Source: Caballeronia choica (GTDB lineage: Bacteria > Pseudomonadota > Gammaproteobacteria > Burkholderiales > Burkholderiaceae). Taken from it: a stretch of 64,000 bases of DNA. The notes under the pieces are model-generated. The model saw only the letters and a program-made list of their open reading frames with translations, had not been told where the DNA came from and made no database searches. How positions within the stretch are numbered: position 1 is the first letter of the stretch; every line of letters begins with the position of its first letter. Below, one piece after another: positions 34,989-44,299 of this stretch. The translations under genes and the position numbers were made by a program. The stretch lies in the NCBI RefSeq assembly GCF_001544535.1, contig NZ_FCON02000001.1, positions 1-64,000 on the forward strand, in the 5' to 3' direction.

Positions 34989-35816
34989 ATGACGTTCCGC
35001 TTCATCGCCGCCGCACTCATCAGCGCGTTCCTGGCCGCCTGCACCGTGACGAAAATCGATCGCGGCACCTACATCGCCGACACGAGCCATCGCGCTACGA
35101 GCGTCGACTCGCGCGTGCGTTTCCTCGTGATGCATTACACCGAGATCGGCGAGGCGCGCTCGCTCGACGTCCTGACCGGCCCCCATGTCAGCGTGCATTA
35201 CGTCGTCCCGGATGCGCCGCCGCTCGAACACGGCGAGCCGGTCGTCTACCAGCTCGTGCCCGAGGAAATGCGCGCGTGGCATGCGGGCGCGAGCGAGTGG
35301 CAGGGCACGACGGAACTCAACGCGGCATCGATCGGGATCGAGAATGTGAACCTCGGTCCCGTCGATACCCCGCAAGGCCGCGCCTGGCAGCCGTATCCGC
35401 CCGCGCAGGTCGATGCGCTCGTCCGGCTCTCGAAAGACATCGTGACCCGCTACGGCATCCCGCCGACGCGCGTCGTCGGACATAGTGACATCGCGCCGCA
35501 ACGCAAGATCGATCCCGGACCGCTCTTTCCGTGGCGCACGCTGTACGGGGCGGGCGTCGGAGCATGGCCGGACGAAGCGGACATCGCCCGTCACCTTGCG
35601 GGCCGCGCTCCGAAGTCGCCCGCCGACGTCAAGGCGCTGCAGGAGAAGCTGCAGCGCTACGGCTACGCAGTCGCCACCGACGGCGTCCTCGACGACAAGA
35701 CGCGCCACGTCTTCAGCGCGTTCCAGATGCACTTTCGCCCAGCCGACTACGCCGGCAACGCGGACGCCGAAAGCGACGCGATCGCCGCCGCGCTGCTGGA
35801 CAAATACTTCCCCTGA
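34989..35816 (+). CDS. amiD: N-acetylmuramoyl-L-alanine amidase, AmiD-like lipoprotein
   Basis: The 275-residue protein has a lipobox (FLAAC, cysteine 18), an Amidase_2 domain with zinc ligands in FLVMHYTE and GHSDIAPQRKIDPG, and a C-terminal peptidoglycan-binding domain (VKALQEKLQRYGYAVATDGV). Length and layout match E. coli AmiD (276), an outer-membrane lipoprotein that cleaves anhydro-muropeptides and muropeptides in cell-wall turnover. It starts 7 bases after rlmB and its stop overlaps the next ATG (TGATG), so it is coupled to the SirB2-like gene. High confidence. Confidence 0.93.
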   Translation: MTFRFIAAALISAFLAACTVTKIDRGTYIADTSHRATSVDSRVRFLVMHYTEIGEARSLDVLTGPHVSVHYVVPDAPPLEHGEPVVYQLVPEEMRAWHAGASEWQGTTELNAASIGIENVNLGPVDTPQGRAWQPYPPAQVDALVRLSKDIVTRYGIPPTRVVGHSDIAPQRKIDPGPLFPWRTLYGAGVGAWPDEADIARHLAGRAPKSPADVKALQEKLQRYGYAVATDGVLDDKTRHVFSAFQMHFRPADYAGNADAESDAIAAALLDKYFP

Positions 35817-36211
35817 TGGCCGACTACTACTTCCCGCTCCGCACATTCCACATGGCCTGCGCCGGCCTGAGCATCGCGGGCTTTATCCTGCGCTGGATCT
35901 GGATGCTGCGCGATTCGCCGCTCCTGCAAAAGCGCGCGACGAAAATCGCACCGCACATCGTCGATACGGCGCTTTTGCTGAGCGCGATCCTGCTTGTCGG
36001 GATCGTCGGGTTCGGCGCGAATGCGGCGTGGCTGTCGGCGAAGATCGCCGGGCTCGTCGTTTATATCGCGCTGGGCACGTTCGCGCTCAAGCGCGGCCGC
36101 ACTAAATCCGCGCGCGCCGTGTTCGGCGTTCTTGCGATCGTCACGTTCGCGTTCATTGCGTCGGTGGCGCGCTCGCACGATCCGCTCGGTTTTTTTCGGA
36201 TGATCTCCTGA
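35816..36211 (+). CDS. SirB2-family membrane protein
   Basis: A 131-residue protein with about four hydrophobic helices: FHMACAGLSIAGFILRWIWM, then IVDTALLLSAILLVGIVGFG, AKIAGLVVYIALGTFALKRG and VFGVLAIVTFAFIASVARSH. The second carries the family's HIVDT motif. SirB2 proteins are small integral membrane proteins of unknown mechanism, once linked to invasion-gene regulation in Salmonella. The start ATG overlaps the amiD stop in TGATG. It is the last gene of the rnr-rlmB-amiD run; rpiA begins about 100 bases on. Confidence 0.88.
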   Translation: MADYYFPLRTFHMACAGLSIAGFILRWIWMLRDSPLLQKRATKIAPHIVDTALLLSAILLVGIVGFGANAAWLSAKIAGLVVYIALGTFALKRGRTKSARAVFGVLAIVTFAFIASVARSHDPLGFFRMIS

Positions 36212-36313
36212 ACGGACCAAGAACCGACGAAGCGCGCACAAAGGTCCGCTAAAATCACGGTTCCCCTCGGTTTCCTTCAGTTTCCCTTATTCGCAGGCCC
36301 GTTCCCCATTCCC

Positions 36314-37015
36314 ATGACTCAAGACGAACTCAAGCAACTCGTCGGCCAGGCCGCAGCCGACTACGTCAACGCGACCGTGCCCGAAGGCTCGGTGATCGGC
36401 GTCGGCACCGGCTCGACGGCAAATTGTTTCATCGATGCAATAGCACGCTCGCGGGCCCGCTATCGCGGCGCGGTTTCAAGTTCGCTCGCGAGCACCGCGC
36501 GGCTCGAATCCCACGGTTTCAAGGTGTTCGACCTGAACGAAATCGACTCGCTGCCGGTGTATGTCGACGGCGCCGATGAAATCGACGCCCACGGCGCGAT
36601 GATCAAGGGCGGCGGCGGGGCGCTGACGCGGGAGAAGATCGTCGCGTCGGTGTCGGACGTGTTCGTGTGCATCGCGGACGCGAGCAAGCGCGTCGCCGTG
36701 ATGGGCGGCTTTCCGCTGCCGATCGAAGTCGTGCCGATGGCGCGCACGGCGATCGGGCGGCGCGTCACTGCGCTCGGCGGCGTGCCGATCGTGCGCGTGC
36801 AGAAAGACGGGCTGCCGTTCATCACCGACAACGGCAACGAGATCATCGACGTGAAGGGACTGAAGATCACCGATCCGCGCGCGCTCGAGGCGCAGGTCAA
36901 CGCGTGGCCGGGCGTCGTGACGGTCGGGCTGTTCGCGGCGCGCGGGGCGAATCTGTGTCTGCTCGGGACGGAAAGCGGCGTCGAGCGGATCGACTACACG
37001 CAGCAGCAGGGCTAA
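36314..37015 (+). CDS. rpiA: Ribose-5-phosphate isomerase A
   Basis: The 233-residue enzyme interconverts ribose-5-phosphate and ribulose-5-phosphate in the pentose phosphate pathway. Conserved motifs are [15 protein letters not shown] (phosphate binding, about 30-44), [15 protein letters not shown] (about 85-93, catalytic aspartates) and [12 protein letters not shown] (about 98-109 with the catalytic glutamate). Length is normal. A strong terminator at 37035-37074 ends it. High confidence. Confidence 0.97.
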   Translation: MTQDELKQLVGQAAADYVNATVPEGSVIGVGTGSTANCFIDAIARSRARYRGAVSSSLASTARLESHGFKVFDLNEIDSLPVYVDGADEIDAHGAMIKGGGGALTREKIVASVSDVFVCIADASKRVAVMGGFPLPIEVVPMARTAIGRRVTALGGVPIVRVQKDGLPFITDNGNEIIDVKGLKITDPRALEAQVNAWPGVVTVGLFAARGANLCLLGTESGVERIDYTQQQG

Positions 37016-37034
37016 GTCCGGCACATGACGGCAA

Positions 37035-37074
37035 AACGCGCGGACGGGGAGCGCCGTCCGCGCGTTATTTTTTT
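37035..37074 (+). terminator. Terminator after rpiA
   Basis: AACGCGCGGACGG and CCGTCCGCGCGTT form a perfect 13-bp stem with a 6-base loop, followed by ATTTTTTT. Confidence 0.93.
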
Positions 37075-37172
37075 GGCCGCCGAGCCAACGCTCGCAGGAA
37101 GACACGCACGGCGCGGAAACTGATCGAACGACGAGAACCTGGGGTAGCATTGCCGGATCACACCTACACGAA

Positions 37173-38384
37173 ATGCCTCGCCACCAGCCCACGATGAACG
37201 ATAGCGAAGAAGCCATCGCACGCGACGTCGAGGCGATCAGCCGCATCAGCGCCGTCCCCGCGATGCTGCGCGTCATCTGCCGGAACACGGGCCTGGGGTT
37301 CGCCGCCGTGGCGCGCGTCACCGAAGGGAACTGGACCGCCTGCGCCGTGCAGGACGACATCCAGTTCGGGCTGAAACCGGGCGGCCAGCTCGACGTCAAC
37401 ACAACGCTCTGCATCGAAGCCCGCGCGGCGCGCATGCCCGTCGTGATCGATCATGCGAGCCAGGACCCCGTCTATCGCGACCATCACACGCCGCGCCTCT
37501 ACAACATCGAGAGTTACATCTCGGTGCCGATCGTGCTGTCGAACGGTGAGTACTTCGGCAATCTGTGCGCGATCGATCCGCGTCCGCGCGCCGTCTCCGA
37601 CCCGCGCACGGTGACGATGTTCACGCTGTTCGCCGAACTGATCGCGCTGCAACTGGAAAGCGAAGGGCGCCAGCACGCGGCCGAATCGGCGCTGATGGAC
37701 GAACGCGCGACGGCGGAGCTGCGCGAGCAGTTCATCGCCGTGCTCGGCCACGACCTCCGCAATCCGCTCGCGGCGGTGAGCGCGAGCGCAGACCTGCTCA
37801 CGCGACGCAGCAAGGACCCCGAGACCGTTTCGATCGGCAAGCGCCTGCAGGCGACGACGCGCCGCATGTCGCGCCTGATCGACGACGTGATGGATTTCGC
37901 GCGCGGCCGGCTCGGTTCCGGCATCGGCGTGACGCTCCAGCCCGACGACGACTTGCACACCGCGCTGTGCGACGTGGTGTCCGAACTGCGCGATGCCAAT
38001 CCGGGCCGCGCGGTGCTGGAAAACATCGCGATCGGCCAGCGCGTTTTCTGCGACCGCACGCGCATGCAGCAACTGCTGTCGAATCTGCTCGGCAACGCGC
38101 TCACGCACGGCGCGCTCGATGAGCCGGTGCGGGTGGACGCGTCGGTCGACGGCGACTGCGTGGTGCTTTCGGTCACGAACGGCGGCGCGCCGATCCAAGC
38201 CGACGACTTGCACCGGGTCTTCGAACCTTATTGGCGGCCGGTGACGAGCAAGCCGGGCGGCGGGCTCGGCCTGGGCCTCTATATCTGCTCGCAGATCGTC
38301 CAGGCGCACGGCGGCGTGCTGGAAGTCGCTTCATCGGCCGATGCCGGCACGCGCTTCATCGCGCGGCTGCGCATCTGCGGCTGA
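37173..38384 (+). CDS. GAF-domain sensor histidine kinase
   Basis: A 403-residue soluble-looking histidine kinase: a GAF domain (about 25-170; SYISVPIVLSNGEYFGNLCA), a HisKA dimerisation helix with phospho-acceptor histidine in VLGHDLRNPLAA (about H192), and a HATPase domain with the N-box LLSNLLGNALTHG and G-boxes GGGLGLGLYI. No membrane segment is seen, so it senses a cytoplasmic signal, perhaps redox, light or a small ligand. The start could also be ATG 37194 (MNDSEEAI); neither has a good ribosome-binding site. No cognate response regulator is adjacent, so it is an orphan kinase. Confidence 0.9.
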   Translation: MPRHQPTMNDSEEAIARDVEAISRISAVPAMLRVICRNTGLGFAAVARVTEGNWTACAVQDDIQFGLKPGGQLDVNTTLCIEARAARMPVVIDHASQDPVYRDHHTPRLYNIESYISVPIVLSNGEYFGNLCAIDPRPRAVSDPRTVTMFTLFAELIALQLESEGRQHAAESALMDERATAELREQFIAVLGHDLRNPLAAVSASADLLTRRSKDPETVSIGKRLQATTRRMSRLIDDVMDFARGRLGSGIGVTLQPDDDLHTALCDVVSELRDANPGRAVLENIAIGQRVFCDRTRMQQLLSNLLGNALTHGALDEPVRVDASVDGDCVVLSVTNGGAPIQADDLHRVFEPYWRPVTSKPGGGLGLGLYICSQIVQAHGGVLEVASSADAGTRFIARLRICG

Positions 38385-38394
38385 CGCATTCATC

Positions 38395-38700
38395 TCACTT
38401 CGGCTCGGCGCCCGCATTGCGCGCCTTCACCTTGCCGATGAACGCGCGATAAGGCACGCGCAGGTCCTCGAAAAGCGGATCGTCGCGATGCTTCAGCATG
38501 ACTTCGCCGAGCAGTTTCAATCCCATCGCGAGTTGCGCGGCTTCGTCGGACGAGAAGCCGGAATTCGCCTGCGCCCGGTCGACGATGGCAAGCACCTCAT
38601 CGTGATTGGTCGCCTCGAAAACGAGCGGCGCGTGCAGTTCGTCGGTGCCTTTCGGGTTGGCCGTGTGCTCGACCGTAATGCGGTAGTGATGCGCTCTCAT
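38395..38700 (-). CDS. DUF3861 family protein
   Basis: A 101-residue soluble protein beginning MRAHHYRITVEHTANPKGTD, matching DUF3861 (small proteins of unknown role with a conserved C-terminal EDLRVPYRAFIGKVK-like part). The start ATG 38700 has AGGGG eight bases upstream. It lies 16 bases downstream of the padR-type gene on the same strand, so the two are probably co-transcribed. It is convergent with the histidine kinase with only 10 bases between the stops. Function unknown. Confidence 0.82.
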   Translation of the reverse strand: MRAHHYRITVEHTANPKGTDELHAPLVFEATNHDEVLAIVDRAQANSGFSSDEAAQLAMGLKLLGEVMLKHRDDPLFEDLRVPYRAFIGKVKARNAGAEPK

Positions 38701-38716
38701 GCTGTTTTCCCCTGCC

Positions 38717-39304
38717 TCAAAGCTTGTCGATGTCGTCTGCTGCCTGCGTGAGGATCTCGCGGATGCGCGCGACGCGTGCGGCATCCAGGTCGCCTGCCCG
38801 AACCCGCTGCAGGACCGCGCCCTTCAACCGGTGAAACGCTTCGCGCAGTTCGGGCGAACGCGCGCGCACGTCGGGATGGCCGTCGTTGCTGGCTTCACCG
38901 TGCGCCTCTTGTGACCGCGCCATCGCGAGCCGCGCGTTGATCGCGTTGAGAAACGCCTGGTTTTCCGCCAGATGCGCGCGGCCTTCGTCGGTGATCGTGT
39001 AGCGCTTCTTGTTGCCCGCCGAAACCTCCACCGTCACGAACCCCTGATCCTCCAGCAGCGAGAGCGTCGGATAGACGACGCCCGGGCTCGGGCTGTACAG
39101 GCCGCCACAGCGTGCCTCGAGCGCCTTGATGACGTCGTAGCCGTGACGCGGCGTCTCGCCGATCAGATCGAGGATGACGAGCCTCAGATGGCCCGAGTCG
39201 AACATCCGGTGGCGCATGCCGCGCCCGCCGTGACCGCCATGGCCGTGCGGGATGTGCTCGGCTGCGGATTCGAAATTGAGGTGTCTGCGATGTCTGCCGA
39301 ACAT
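38717..39304 (-). CDS. PadR-family transcriptional regulator
   Basis: The 195-residue protein has a His/Gly-rich N-terminal tail (residues 4-32, several histidines that might bind metal). A PadR winged helix follows with RLVILDLIGETPRHGYDVIK (about 41-60), SPSPGVVYPTLSLLEDQGFV and a wing GNKKRYTITDEGRAHL, then a C-terminal helical dimerisation part. PadR proteins repress promoters in response to phenolics, drugs or metals. The start is preceded by AAAAGGAACC. A duplicated 10-bp palindrome directly upstream is a strong candidate operator, so it likely autoregulates with DUF3861. Confidence 0.92.
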   Translation of the reverse strand: MFGRHRRHLNFESAAEHIPHGHGGHGGRGMRHRMFDSGHLRLVILDLIGETPRHGYDVIKALEARCGGLYSPSPGVVYPTLSLLEDQGFVTVEVSAGNKKRYTITDEGRAHLAENQAFLNAINARLAMARSQEAHGEASNDGHPDVRARSPELREAFHRLKGAVLQRVRAGDLDAARVARIREILTQAADDIDKL

Positions 39305-39329
39305 GATCGGTTCCTTTTGGAGATTGACT

Positions 39330-39355
39330 AGATATATCTTAGTAAAGATATATCT
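39330..39355 (-). promoter_or_regulatory. PadR operator: two copies of AGATATATCT
   Basis: Two identical perfect palindromes AGATATATCT (39330-39339 and 39346-39355) are separated by TTAGTA-type sequence, 16 bases centre to centre, within the promoter area of the padR-type gene and 26 bases before its start. Repeated ATAT palindromes are typical PadR-family binding sites. Confidence 0.75.
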
Positions 39356-39507
39356 TTTGACAAGGACTTTTTATTGCTGGATCGGGAGAAGATTTCGGGC
39401 GGCGCTGATGGAGGGCCGCTGGGGTCGCCCGCTACGATGCGGGCCGCGCTCGAACGTGAGCGTCCGAATGTTCCCCGCACAACCGCTGCCCTGAATTTGG
39501 CCACTCC

Positions 39508-39741
39508 ATGCATACCGATCTCCGCCACGCACTCGACACAGCCTACGAACGAATGAGCCGACCGGAACCGTCACCGGCGGCGTTCGCCAGCAGTTACGCG
39601 GTGTGTCTCGGCATGATCATGGGCGGGCGGACTTGCGGGGGAATGTCGAAGGACGAAGCGGCGGTGGAGCGCGCCCGCCTGTCGATGCTCGCGACGCTGT
39701 ACGAAATCCTGCTCGGCGTGCGGAGCGACCTCGGCCGTTGA
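39508..39741 (+). CDS. Small protein of unknown function
   Basis: A 77-residue ORF, MHTDLRHALDTAYERMSRPE..., mostly helical, with the segment SYAVCLGMIMGGRTCGGMSK in the middle. No family is recognised. It is followed by a strong terminator (39769-39810), its codon use fits the genome, and the overlapping antisense frames are worse candidates. No good ribosome-binding site is evident. Moderate confidence. Confidence 0.6.
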   Translation: MHTDLRHALDTAYERMSRPEPSPAAFASSYAVCLGMIMGGRTCGGMSKDEAAVERARLSMLATLYEILLGVRSDLGR

Positions 39742-39768
39742 GACGGAAGAAAGCGAGGGAGAAAGCAA

Positions 39769-39810
39769 AAAGCGAAAGGCCCGGCAGTTTCCTGCCGGGC
39801 CTTTCGCTTT
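39769..39810. terminator. Bidirectional terminator
   Basis: AAAGCGAAAGGCCCGGCAG-TTTC-CTGCCGGGCCTTTCGCTTT: a 19-bp stem between the plus-strand small gene and the minus-strand sugar-phosphate transferase. Confidence 0.9.
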
Positions 39811-39825
39811 GTCCGCCCGATGCGG

Positions 39826-41226
39826 TCAATACGCGTTGCGGTTGATAAATCCTTTAAACATCGTGATCGCCACGATCTTGATGTCAAACCAGAACGACCA
39901 GTTGTTAATATAGAAGAGGTCGAACTTCACCCGGCTTTCCATCTTCTCGACCTTCGTCGTGGCGCCGCGATAGCCGTTCACCTGCGCCCAGCCGGTGATG
40001 CCCGGCTTGATGCGATACCGAGACATGTAGCCGTACACCAGATCCTTGTACAGGTCGTCGTGTTCGATCGCGTGCGGACGCGGTCCCACCACCGACATCT
40101 GCCCGAACAGCACGTTCAGAAACTGCGGCAACTCGTCGAGACTCGTGCGGCGCAGGAACGCGCCGACTTTCGTCACGCGCGGATCGTTGCGCGTTGCCTG
40201 CGTCACGCGGCCGTCGTGCTCCGTGTGCATCGCCATCGAGCGGAACTTGTAGATCCGAAACGGCCGGCCATCCGCGCCCTTGCGAAACTGCGTAAACAGC
40301 ACCGGCCCCTTCGACGTCGCCTTGATCGCGATCGCGATGCCGATCAAAAGCGGTGCGAGCGCGGTAAGCGCGGCCGCCGCGAAGCAGCGGTCGAAGAGCA
40401 GCTTCGGCCACATCTGCAGCGTGCTGACCGGCGATGTCGTGAGATTGATCGTCGGCAGGCCGGCGACGTCGGTCATCGAATGATTGAAGAGCGTCATGCT
40501 GCGCGTGTCCGGAATCAGGCGCAGGTTCACGAAATCGTGGCGCATCGCGTGGACGAAGCGGTAGATCGTATGCTCCTCGGACAGCGGCAACGCGAGCCAC
40601 ACTTCGTTGATGCCTTCGGCGCGCACCTTGGCCACGAATTCGTCGAAGTCGTTCAGCACCGGCAGGCGCCCCGAACGGGCATTGCCGAGTCCGCTCGCAT
40701 GCAGCGCTTCGTTGCCGCTCGTATCGAGCAGGCACACGGGCGTGAAGCCTTGCCCCGGCGTGCGGTTCAGGTGCGCGAGCAGGGTGCGCGCGAAGCCCTG
40801 CGCCCCGACGATCGCCACCGTGCGCTGATTCAATCCGTGACTGCGCATCACGCGCAACGCGAGATAGACGACGCACTTCGACACGATGATCAGCGCGCCC
40901 GAAAACAACGTCGAGTAGGCGAACCAGAGGCGCGAGACGGCGTCCATCCGGTGCAGCGTGAAGGCGAGCAGGAGCGCCGTCGCGACGACCGACATCCAGG
41001 CCAGCGCGACGCGTGCGAGCATCGCCGGCAACGCCTTGCCGCGCCATGTTTCGTACACGCCGAAGGTCGGGAACAGCAGCAGCGCCAGGACGCAGTTGAA
41101 CGCGATGAGGAGCTTTTCAGTGTCGCTGAAATCGAGCGACGATGAAAAGCGCATCGTGTGCGCGATCAATCCGCCTGCGACGATGAAGGCAACGTCCAGG
41201 CATCGCGCCGTCCGGTTGAACATCAT
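39826..41226 (-). CDS. Undecaprenyl-phosphate sugar-1-phosphate transferase (WcaJ/PssY type)
   Basis: A 466-residue polyprenyl glycosylphosphotransferase that starts exopolysaccharide repeat units by moving glucose-1-phosphate to undecaprenyl phosphate. It has four or five N-terminal membrane helices, a CoA-binding-like Rossmann middle ([18 protein letters not shown]), and the C-terminal bacterial sugar transferase domain with [29 protein letters not shown] and [14 protein letters not shown]. The start at 41226 (MMFNRTARC) has GGAGCGACC just upstream; a more upstream ATG at 41250 has none. The Crp-like regulator gene ends 36 bases upstream on the same strand. Sugar specificity is inferred from family. 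Confidence 0.93.
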   Translation of the reverse strand: MMFNRTARCLDVAFIVAGGLIAHTMRFSSSLDFSDTEKLLIAFNCVLALLLFPTFGVYETWRGKALPAMLARVALAWMSVVATALLLAFTLHRMDAVSRLWFAYSTLFSGALIIVSKCVVYLALRVMRSHGLNQRTVAIVGAQGFARTLLAHLNRTPGQGFTPVCLLDTSGNEALHASGLGNARSGRLPVLNDFDEFVAKVRAEGINEVWLALPLSEEHTIYRFVHAMRHDFVNLRLIPDTRSMTLFNHSMTDVAGLPTINLTTSPVSTLQMWPKLLFDRCFAAAALTALAPLLIGIAIAIKATSKGPVLFTQFRKGADGRPFRIYKFRSMAMHTEHDGRVTQATRNDPRVTKVGAFLRRTSLDELPQFLNVLFGQMSVVGPRPHAIEHDDLYKDLVYGYMSRYRIKPGITGWAQVNGYRGATTKVEKMESRVKFDLFYINNWSFWFDIKIVAITMFKGFINRNAY

Positions 41227-41262
41227 GGTCGCTCCAGGCTGGCCGCTCATGGATGCACGTTC

Positions 41263-42012
41263 TCAGGCGCTGGTCGTGGACTGGGCGGGTTCCGTCGCGC
41301 GCAGGCGCGGCAGCAGGCGGTCGAACTCGCGCTTCACGAGCCCGTAGCATTCGCATGCGCGCGCTTCCAGCCCTTCGCGATCGATCACCTTGATGCAGCC
41401 GCGGCTGTGATGGATCAGGCCCGCGTCGTGCAGCTTGCCGGCCGCTTCCGTCACGCCTTCGCGGCGCACGCCGAGCATGTCGGCGATCAGTTGCTGCGTC
41501 ACTTGCAGCTCGTTCGATGCGGTGCGGTCGATCTCGATCAGGAGCCAGCGGCACAGTTGCTTGTTCAGCGAGTGATGGCGATTGCAGGCGGCCGTCTGCG
41601 CGACTTGCGTGAGAAGCGCCTGCATGTAGAGCAGCATCAGGCGGCGCAGGAAGTCCGAGCGGGCGAACTGCTCACGCAGCGCCTGGGCGCTCATGCGGTA
41701 GGCGAAGCCCGGGCATTGAACCTGGACGCGCGTCGGCATCGTTTCGCCGCCCGTGAGAACCGGCACGCCCGTCATGCCTTCGCGGCCCACTGCCGCGATC
41801 TCGACGGAACCGCCGTCTTCCATCGTGTGCAGCAGCGAAACGATCGCGGTGGTGGGGAAATAAACGTGGTGAATGCGCTGACCCGAATCACACAGCAGTT
41901 GTTCGGTACGGAGCTGGACGAGTTCAAGATGCGGTGTGAGTGCTTGCCATTCGTGCGCCGGAAGCGCCCCCAGTAAATGGTTTCCATGCAGGTCGGACTG
42001 AAGGGTCAGCAT
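41263..42012 (-). CDS. Crp/Fnr-family transcriptional regulator
   Basis: The 249-residue protein has an N-terminal cyclic-nucleotide-binding-like beta-roll (QRIHHVYFPTTAIVSLLHTM) and a C-terminal helix-turn-helix (QVTQQLIADMLGVRREGVTE). It lacks the Fnr cysteine cluster and the cAMP-contact RSE pattern of Crp, so its ligand is unknown. The type is common in Burkholderia and rhizobia. It is upstream of and co-oriented with the sugar-phosphate transferase (36 bases from the chosen start), suggesting control of exopolysaccharide synthesis; this is inference. Confidence 0.9.
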   Translation of the reverse strand: MLTLQSDLHGNHLLGALPAHEWQALTPHLELVQLRTEQLLCDSGQRIHHVYFPTTAIVSLLHTMEDGGSVEIAAVGREGMTGVPVLTGGETMPTRVQVQCPGFAYRMSAQALREQFARSDFLRRLMLLYMQALLTQVAQTAACNRHHSLNKQLCRWLLIEIDRTASNELQVTQQLIADMLGVRREGVTEAAGKLHDAGLIHHSRGCIKVIDREGLEARACECYGLVKREFDRLLPRLRATEPAQSTTSA

Positions 42013-42901
42013 GATTTTTTCTCTCGTAACTTCGCGCAGTGCGCTTCACTTTTTATTACTGGCGCGACGCGTTTCGAGAAGTGTCGGTTGCGACCGCATC
42101 TGAAACATTTCATCGCCAGCCCCGTTTCGCAGCCCGATCGCTTGTAAGAGGATGTTGTTTGCGTCGTGCCTTGGCTGCGAACCTCTTTTAGCGAGGACCG
42201 TGCCAGTCGGGGCAACGCCAATGCCACCATGGCGCCATTAAAAGCGGGCCATCCGTGACGCAGCGCAGCGAAGCGTTTTTGTTTCAGTCTTGAACATCGG
42301 TGGTCTTACGAATCGATGTGCTTTACCCCTTATTTCCTCTGCGCAATGTCCGATTCGCGTGCCCTACAGTTTTTGCCTGCCCGTCCGATAAGCCTGAGGA
42401 GCATGCGTCCCTTCTGAGCGATACCGACATTTGTAGGGATATTGAAAATTGATTCATTCGTGTTCCATCATCTTCGCGCACTATCCGACCCCTGCGCTGG
42501 CTGGTCGCACGCGATACGGGCGAACGCCCGTGGCAGTAAGCTGAGCGCGGTGCCTGGCGTGCTGTTTCGCCGCTTGCGGACCGGCCCCGAAACGTTGCGT
42601 GAGGGGCGCTTTCCCGATGCGCGCGACCAGTACGTCTGCGAAAGGTCACCGGGTCGCGCGCGTCACGGCGCACGCCGAACGTAACGGCGCCAGCTTCGGT
42701 GCCAGCTCGGGAACGCACTCGCGAGCGTTCCAGAACGACGACGCGCGATGACATAACGTTTGCGCAGTGCACACTGAATCGAAGCCCATGGATCGGTCGG
42801 GGTTTCCTGGACCCGTGCGGAAATGTTTCAGTTGGCGACAACCCCTTCGCGCGACGCGAATCTTGCCGCTTTCGTGACCGTCGAGAGACTGCCGGCTCCA
42901 A
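42013..42901. other. Long non-coding interval (about 890 bases)
   Basis: No ORF here has supporting codon use, ribosome-binding site or recognisable sequence. It separates two minus-strand genes and is locally less GC-rich around 42400-42480 (for example ATTGAAAATTGATTCATTCG). It may hold the promoter of the Crp-like gene and regulatory sequence or a small RNA, but I see no clear hairpin-plus-T-run. Confidence 0.5.
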
Positions 42902-43939
42902 TCAGCAGACGATACCCGCAAGCGACGGCACGACCCGCTCGTAAGCGTCTTCCAGCAGGTCGAACGATGCCTCGCAATGATCGCGTCGTCGGCGCGACAC
43001 CGAACGGGCGAGACGACATTGCAGCACCATCGATTCGCTCGCGATCTTCTGCGCGGCCGCATGCGCATCGCCCGGAATGTCGAAGCCCTGCTTGCGCATC
43101 CAGTGCAGATACTGGGCGAGGAACTCGAAGTTCGACCCCAGTTGCCGCATCACATTGAGTGCGTAGTCGCGCACATAGGGTTCGCCACGTTCGAGCATGG
43201 TCTCGACGTGGCCGGGAAACGCCGCGCGCCAGCGGCTCACCGGGTTGCTCGCGGGCCGCCGCGGCAGATGCGTGCAGAGGATATCCGCAGACGTTTCGGC
43301 GAGCGCCGTGCCCGCGACCGGCGGCCGCGCACGCTTGACGAACTCGACATGCGGAAAGAGCGCGTCAGGCGGCGCGCCATTGCCGCCGGGCCGATGCAGC
43401 ACGCGGTCGTAGTCGTCGCCGCCGAGCAGGTGATAGCCCGTGTTGTGGAAGTACCCGAGCCGCCGGGTGTCGGGATCGATGACGTCGATGCCGATCGTCG
43501 TTTTGGCATGCGCGCGGTGATACGAGATTGCGCGCGTGTCGGGCAGGTAGAACGCATCCACTTCGATCAGCACCGTGTTCGCGCGGCGCGTCTGCGTGAG
43601 CGCGCGCTCCTCAAGCGAATCGAAGATGGAAAGCTCCTGCACCTGCAGGCCGTAGAGCTTGTCGATGTCGTCGAGCGGGAGTCTTGGCAGCGTGAACTGG
43701 TCGTCCTCGAAGTCCTGCGTCACCGTGAACGCGAGTGCCGCGCGCGGTTCGAAGCCATAGCCGTGCAGGAGTTCGATCCACAGGTCGACGTGACTGTCGG
43801 TGTCGTGCCAGATGCGCTCGCCGCGATGCAGCGCATGCGCGTGATGGCGCCGCGCGCGCAACCGCAATGGGTCGAGACGGATCACGCGCGCGCGGCTCTC
43901 GTCGGAGCCGGATGCACCCGTGACATGGAACGCACTCAT
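42902..43939 (-). CDS. DUF1839 family protein
   Basis: The 345-residue protein fits DUF1839: N-terminal RVIRLDPLRLRARRHHAHAL, ERIWHDTDSHVDLWIELLHG, VDAFYLPDTRAISYHRAHAK and the mid-protein GYFHNTGYHLLGGDDYDRVL. The His, Asp and Glu in these motifs look catalytic, in a possible cysteine-peptidase or transglutaminase-like fold, but no mechanism is established. In Burkholderia and Bradyrhizobium DUF1839 genes tend to sit near amino-acid:carrier-protein ligases; none lies in this window. Its ATG overlaps the stop of a 31-codon ORF upstream (ATGA). Confidence 0.83.
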   Translation of the reverse strand: MSAFHVTGASGSDESRARVIRLDPLRLRARRHHAHALHRGERIWHDTDSHVDLWIELLHGYGFEPRAALAFTVTQDFEDDQFTLPRLPLDDIDKLYGLQVQELSIFDSLEERALTQTRRANTVLIEVDAFYLPDTRAISYHRAHAKTTIGIDVIDPDTRRLGYFHNTGYHLLGGDDYDRVLHRPGGNGAPPDALFPHVEFVKRARPPVAGTALAETSADILCTHLPRRPASNPVSRWRAAFPGHVETMLERGEPYVRDYALNVMRQLGSNFEFLAQYLHWMRKQGFDIPGDAHAAAQKIASESMVLQCRLARSVSRRRRDHCEASFDLLEDAYERVVPSLAGIVC

Positions 43940-44031
43940 GCAGGTACCTCGAGGCGAACCGTCGTGATCTCGATGCCGCAGCGCGAGCCATTCGCATGCG
44001 CGACGCTGCCTTCATCGGTGGCGGTGTTCAT
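43936..44031 (-). CDS. Possible 31-residue leader ORF coupled to DUF1839
   Basis: A short frame starting MNTATDEGSVAHANGSRCGI and ending at a TGA that overlaps the DUF1839 start as ATGA. A GGGAAACTCC stretch upstream could be a ribosome-binding site. It is too short to assign; it could be a real small protein, a leader peptide for translational coupling, or the 3' residue of a lost gene. Low to moderate confidence. Confidence 0.35.
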   Translation of the reverse strand: MNTATDEGSVAHANGSRCGIEITTVRLEVPA

Positions 44032-44299
44032 GTGGAGTTTCCCATGAAGGGGGAGGGTTGCGCGAGCGCAATCGCGCATCGGCGATGCGCTGCGAGGGCG
44101 CAGTTGGCATGCCGATAAGTCATACGTGACGGGTGGTTCGCGCGACGCGCCGTTCCCCGCGGCCCGTGTGCGGTCGGCCTATTTAACGAAGCCGCATGCT
44201 GGAGCGTCGGTGCGATGGCGCACTGAAAGCCGGGAGTGGCGGACGTAACGTGTGAACGTCGCTACGTCGGCGTGTCGCCGGCTGCATGGAGACCATCAG

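Noticed and set aside
42323-43068. ORFs in the gap upstream of DUF1839
   Set aside because: Arg-rich, low-complexity translations in both strands without ribosome-binding sites or conserved-looking segments.
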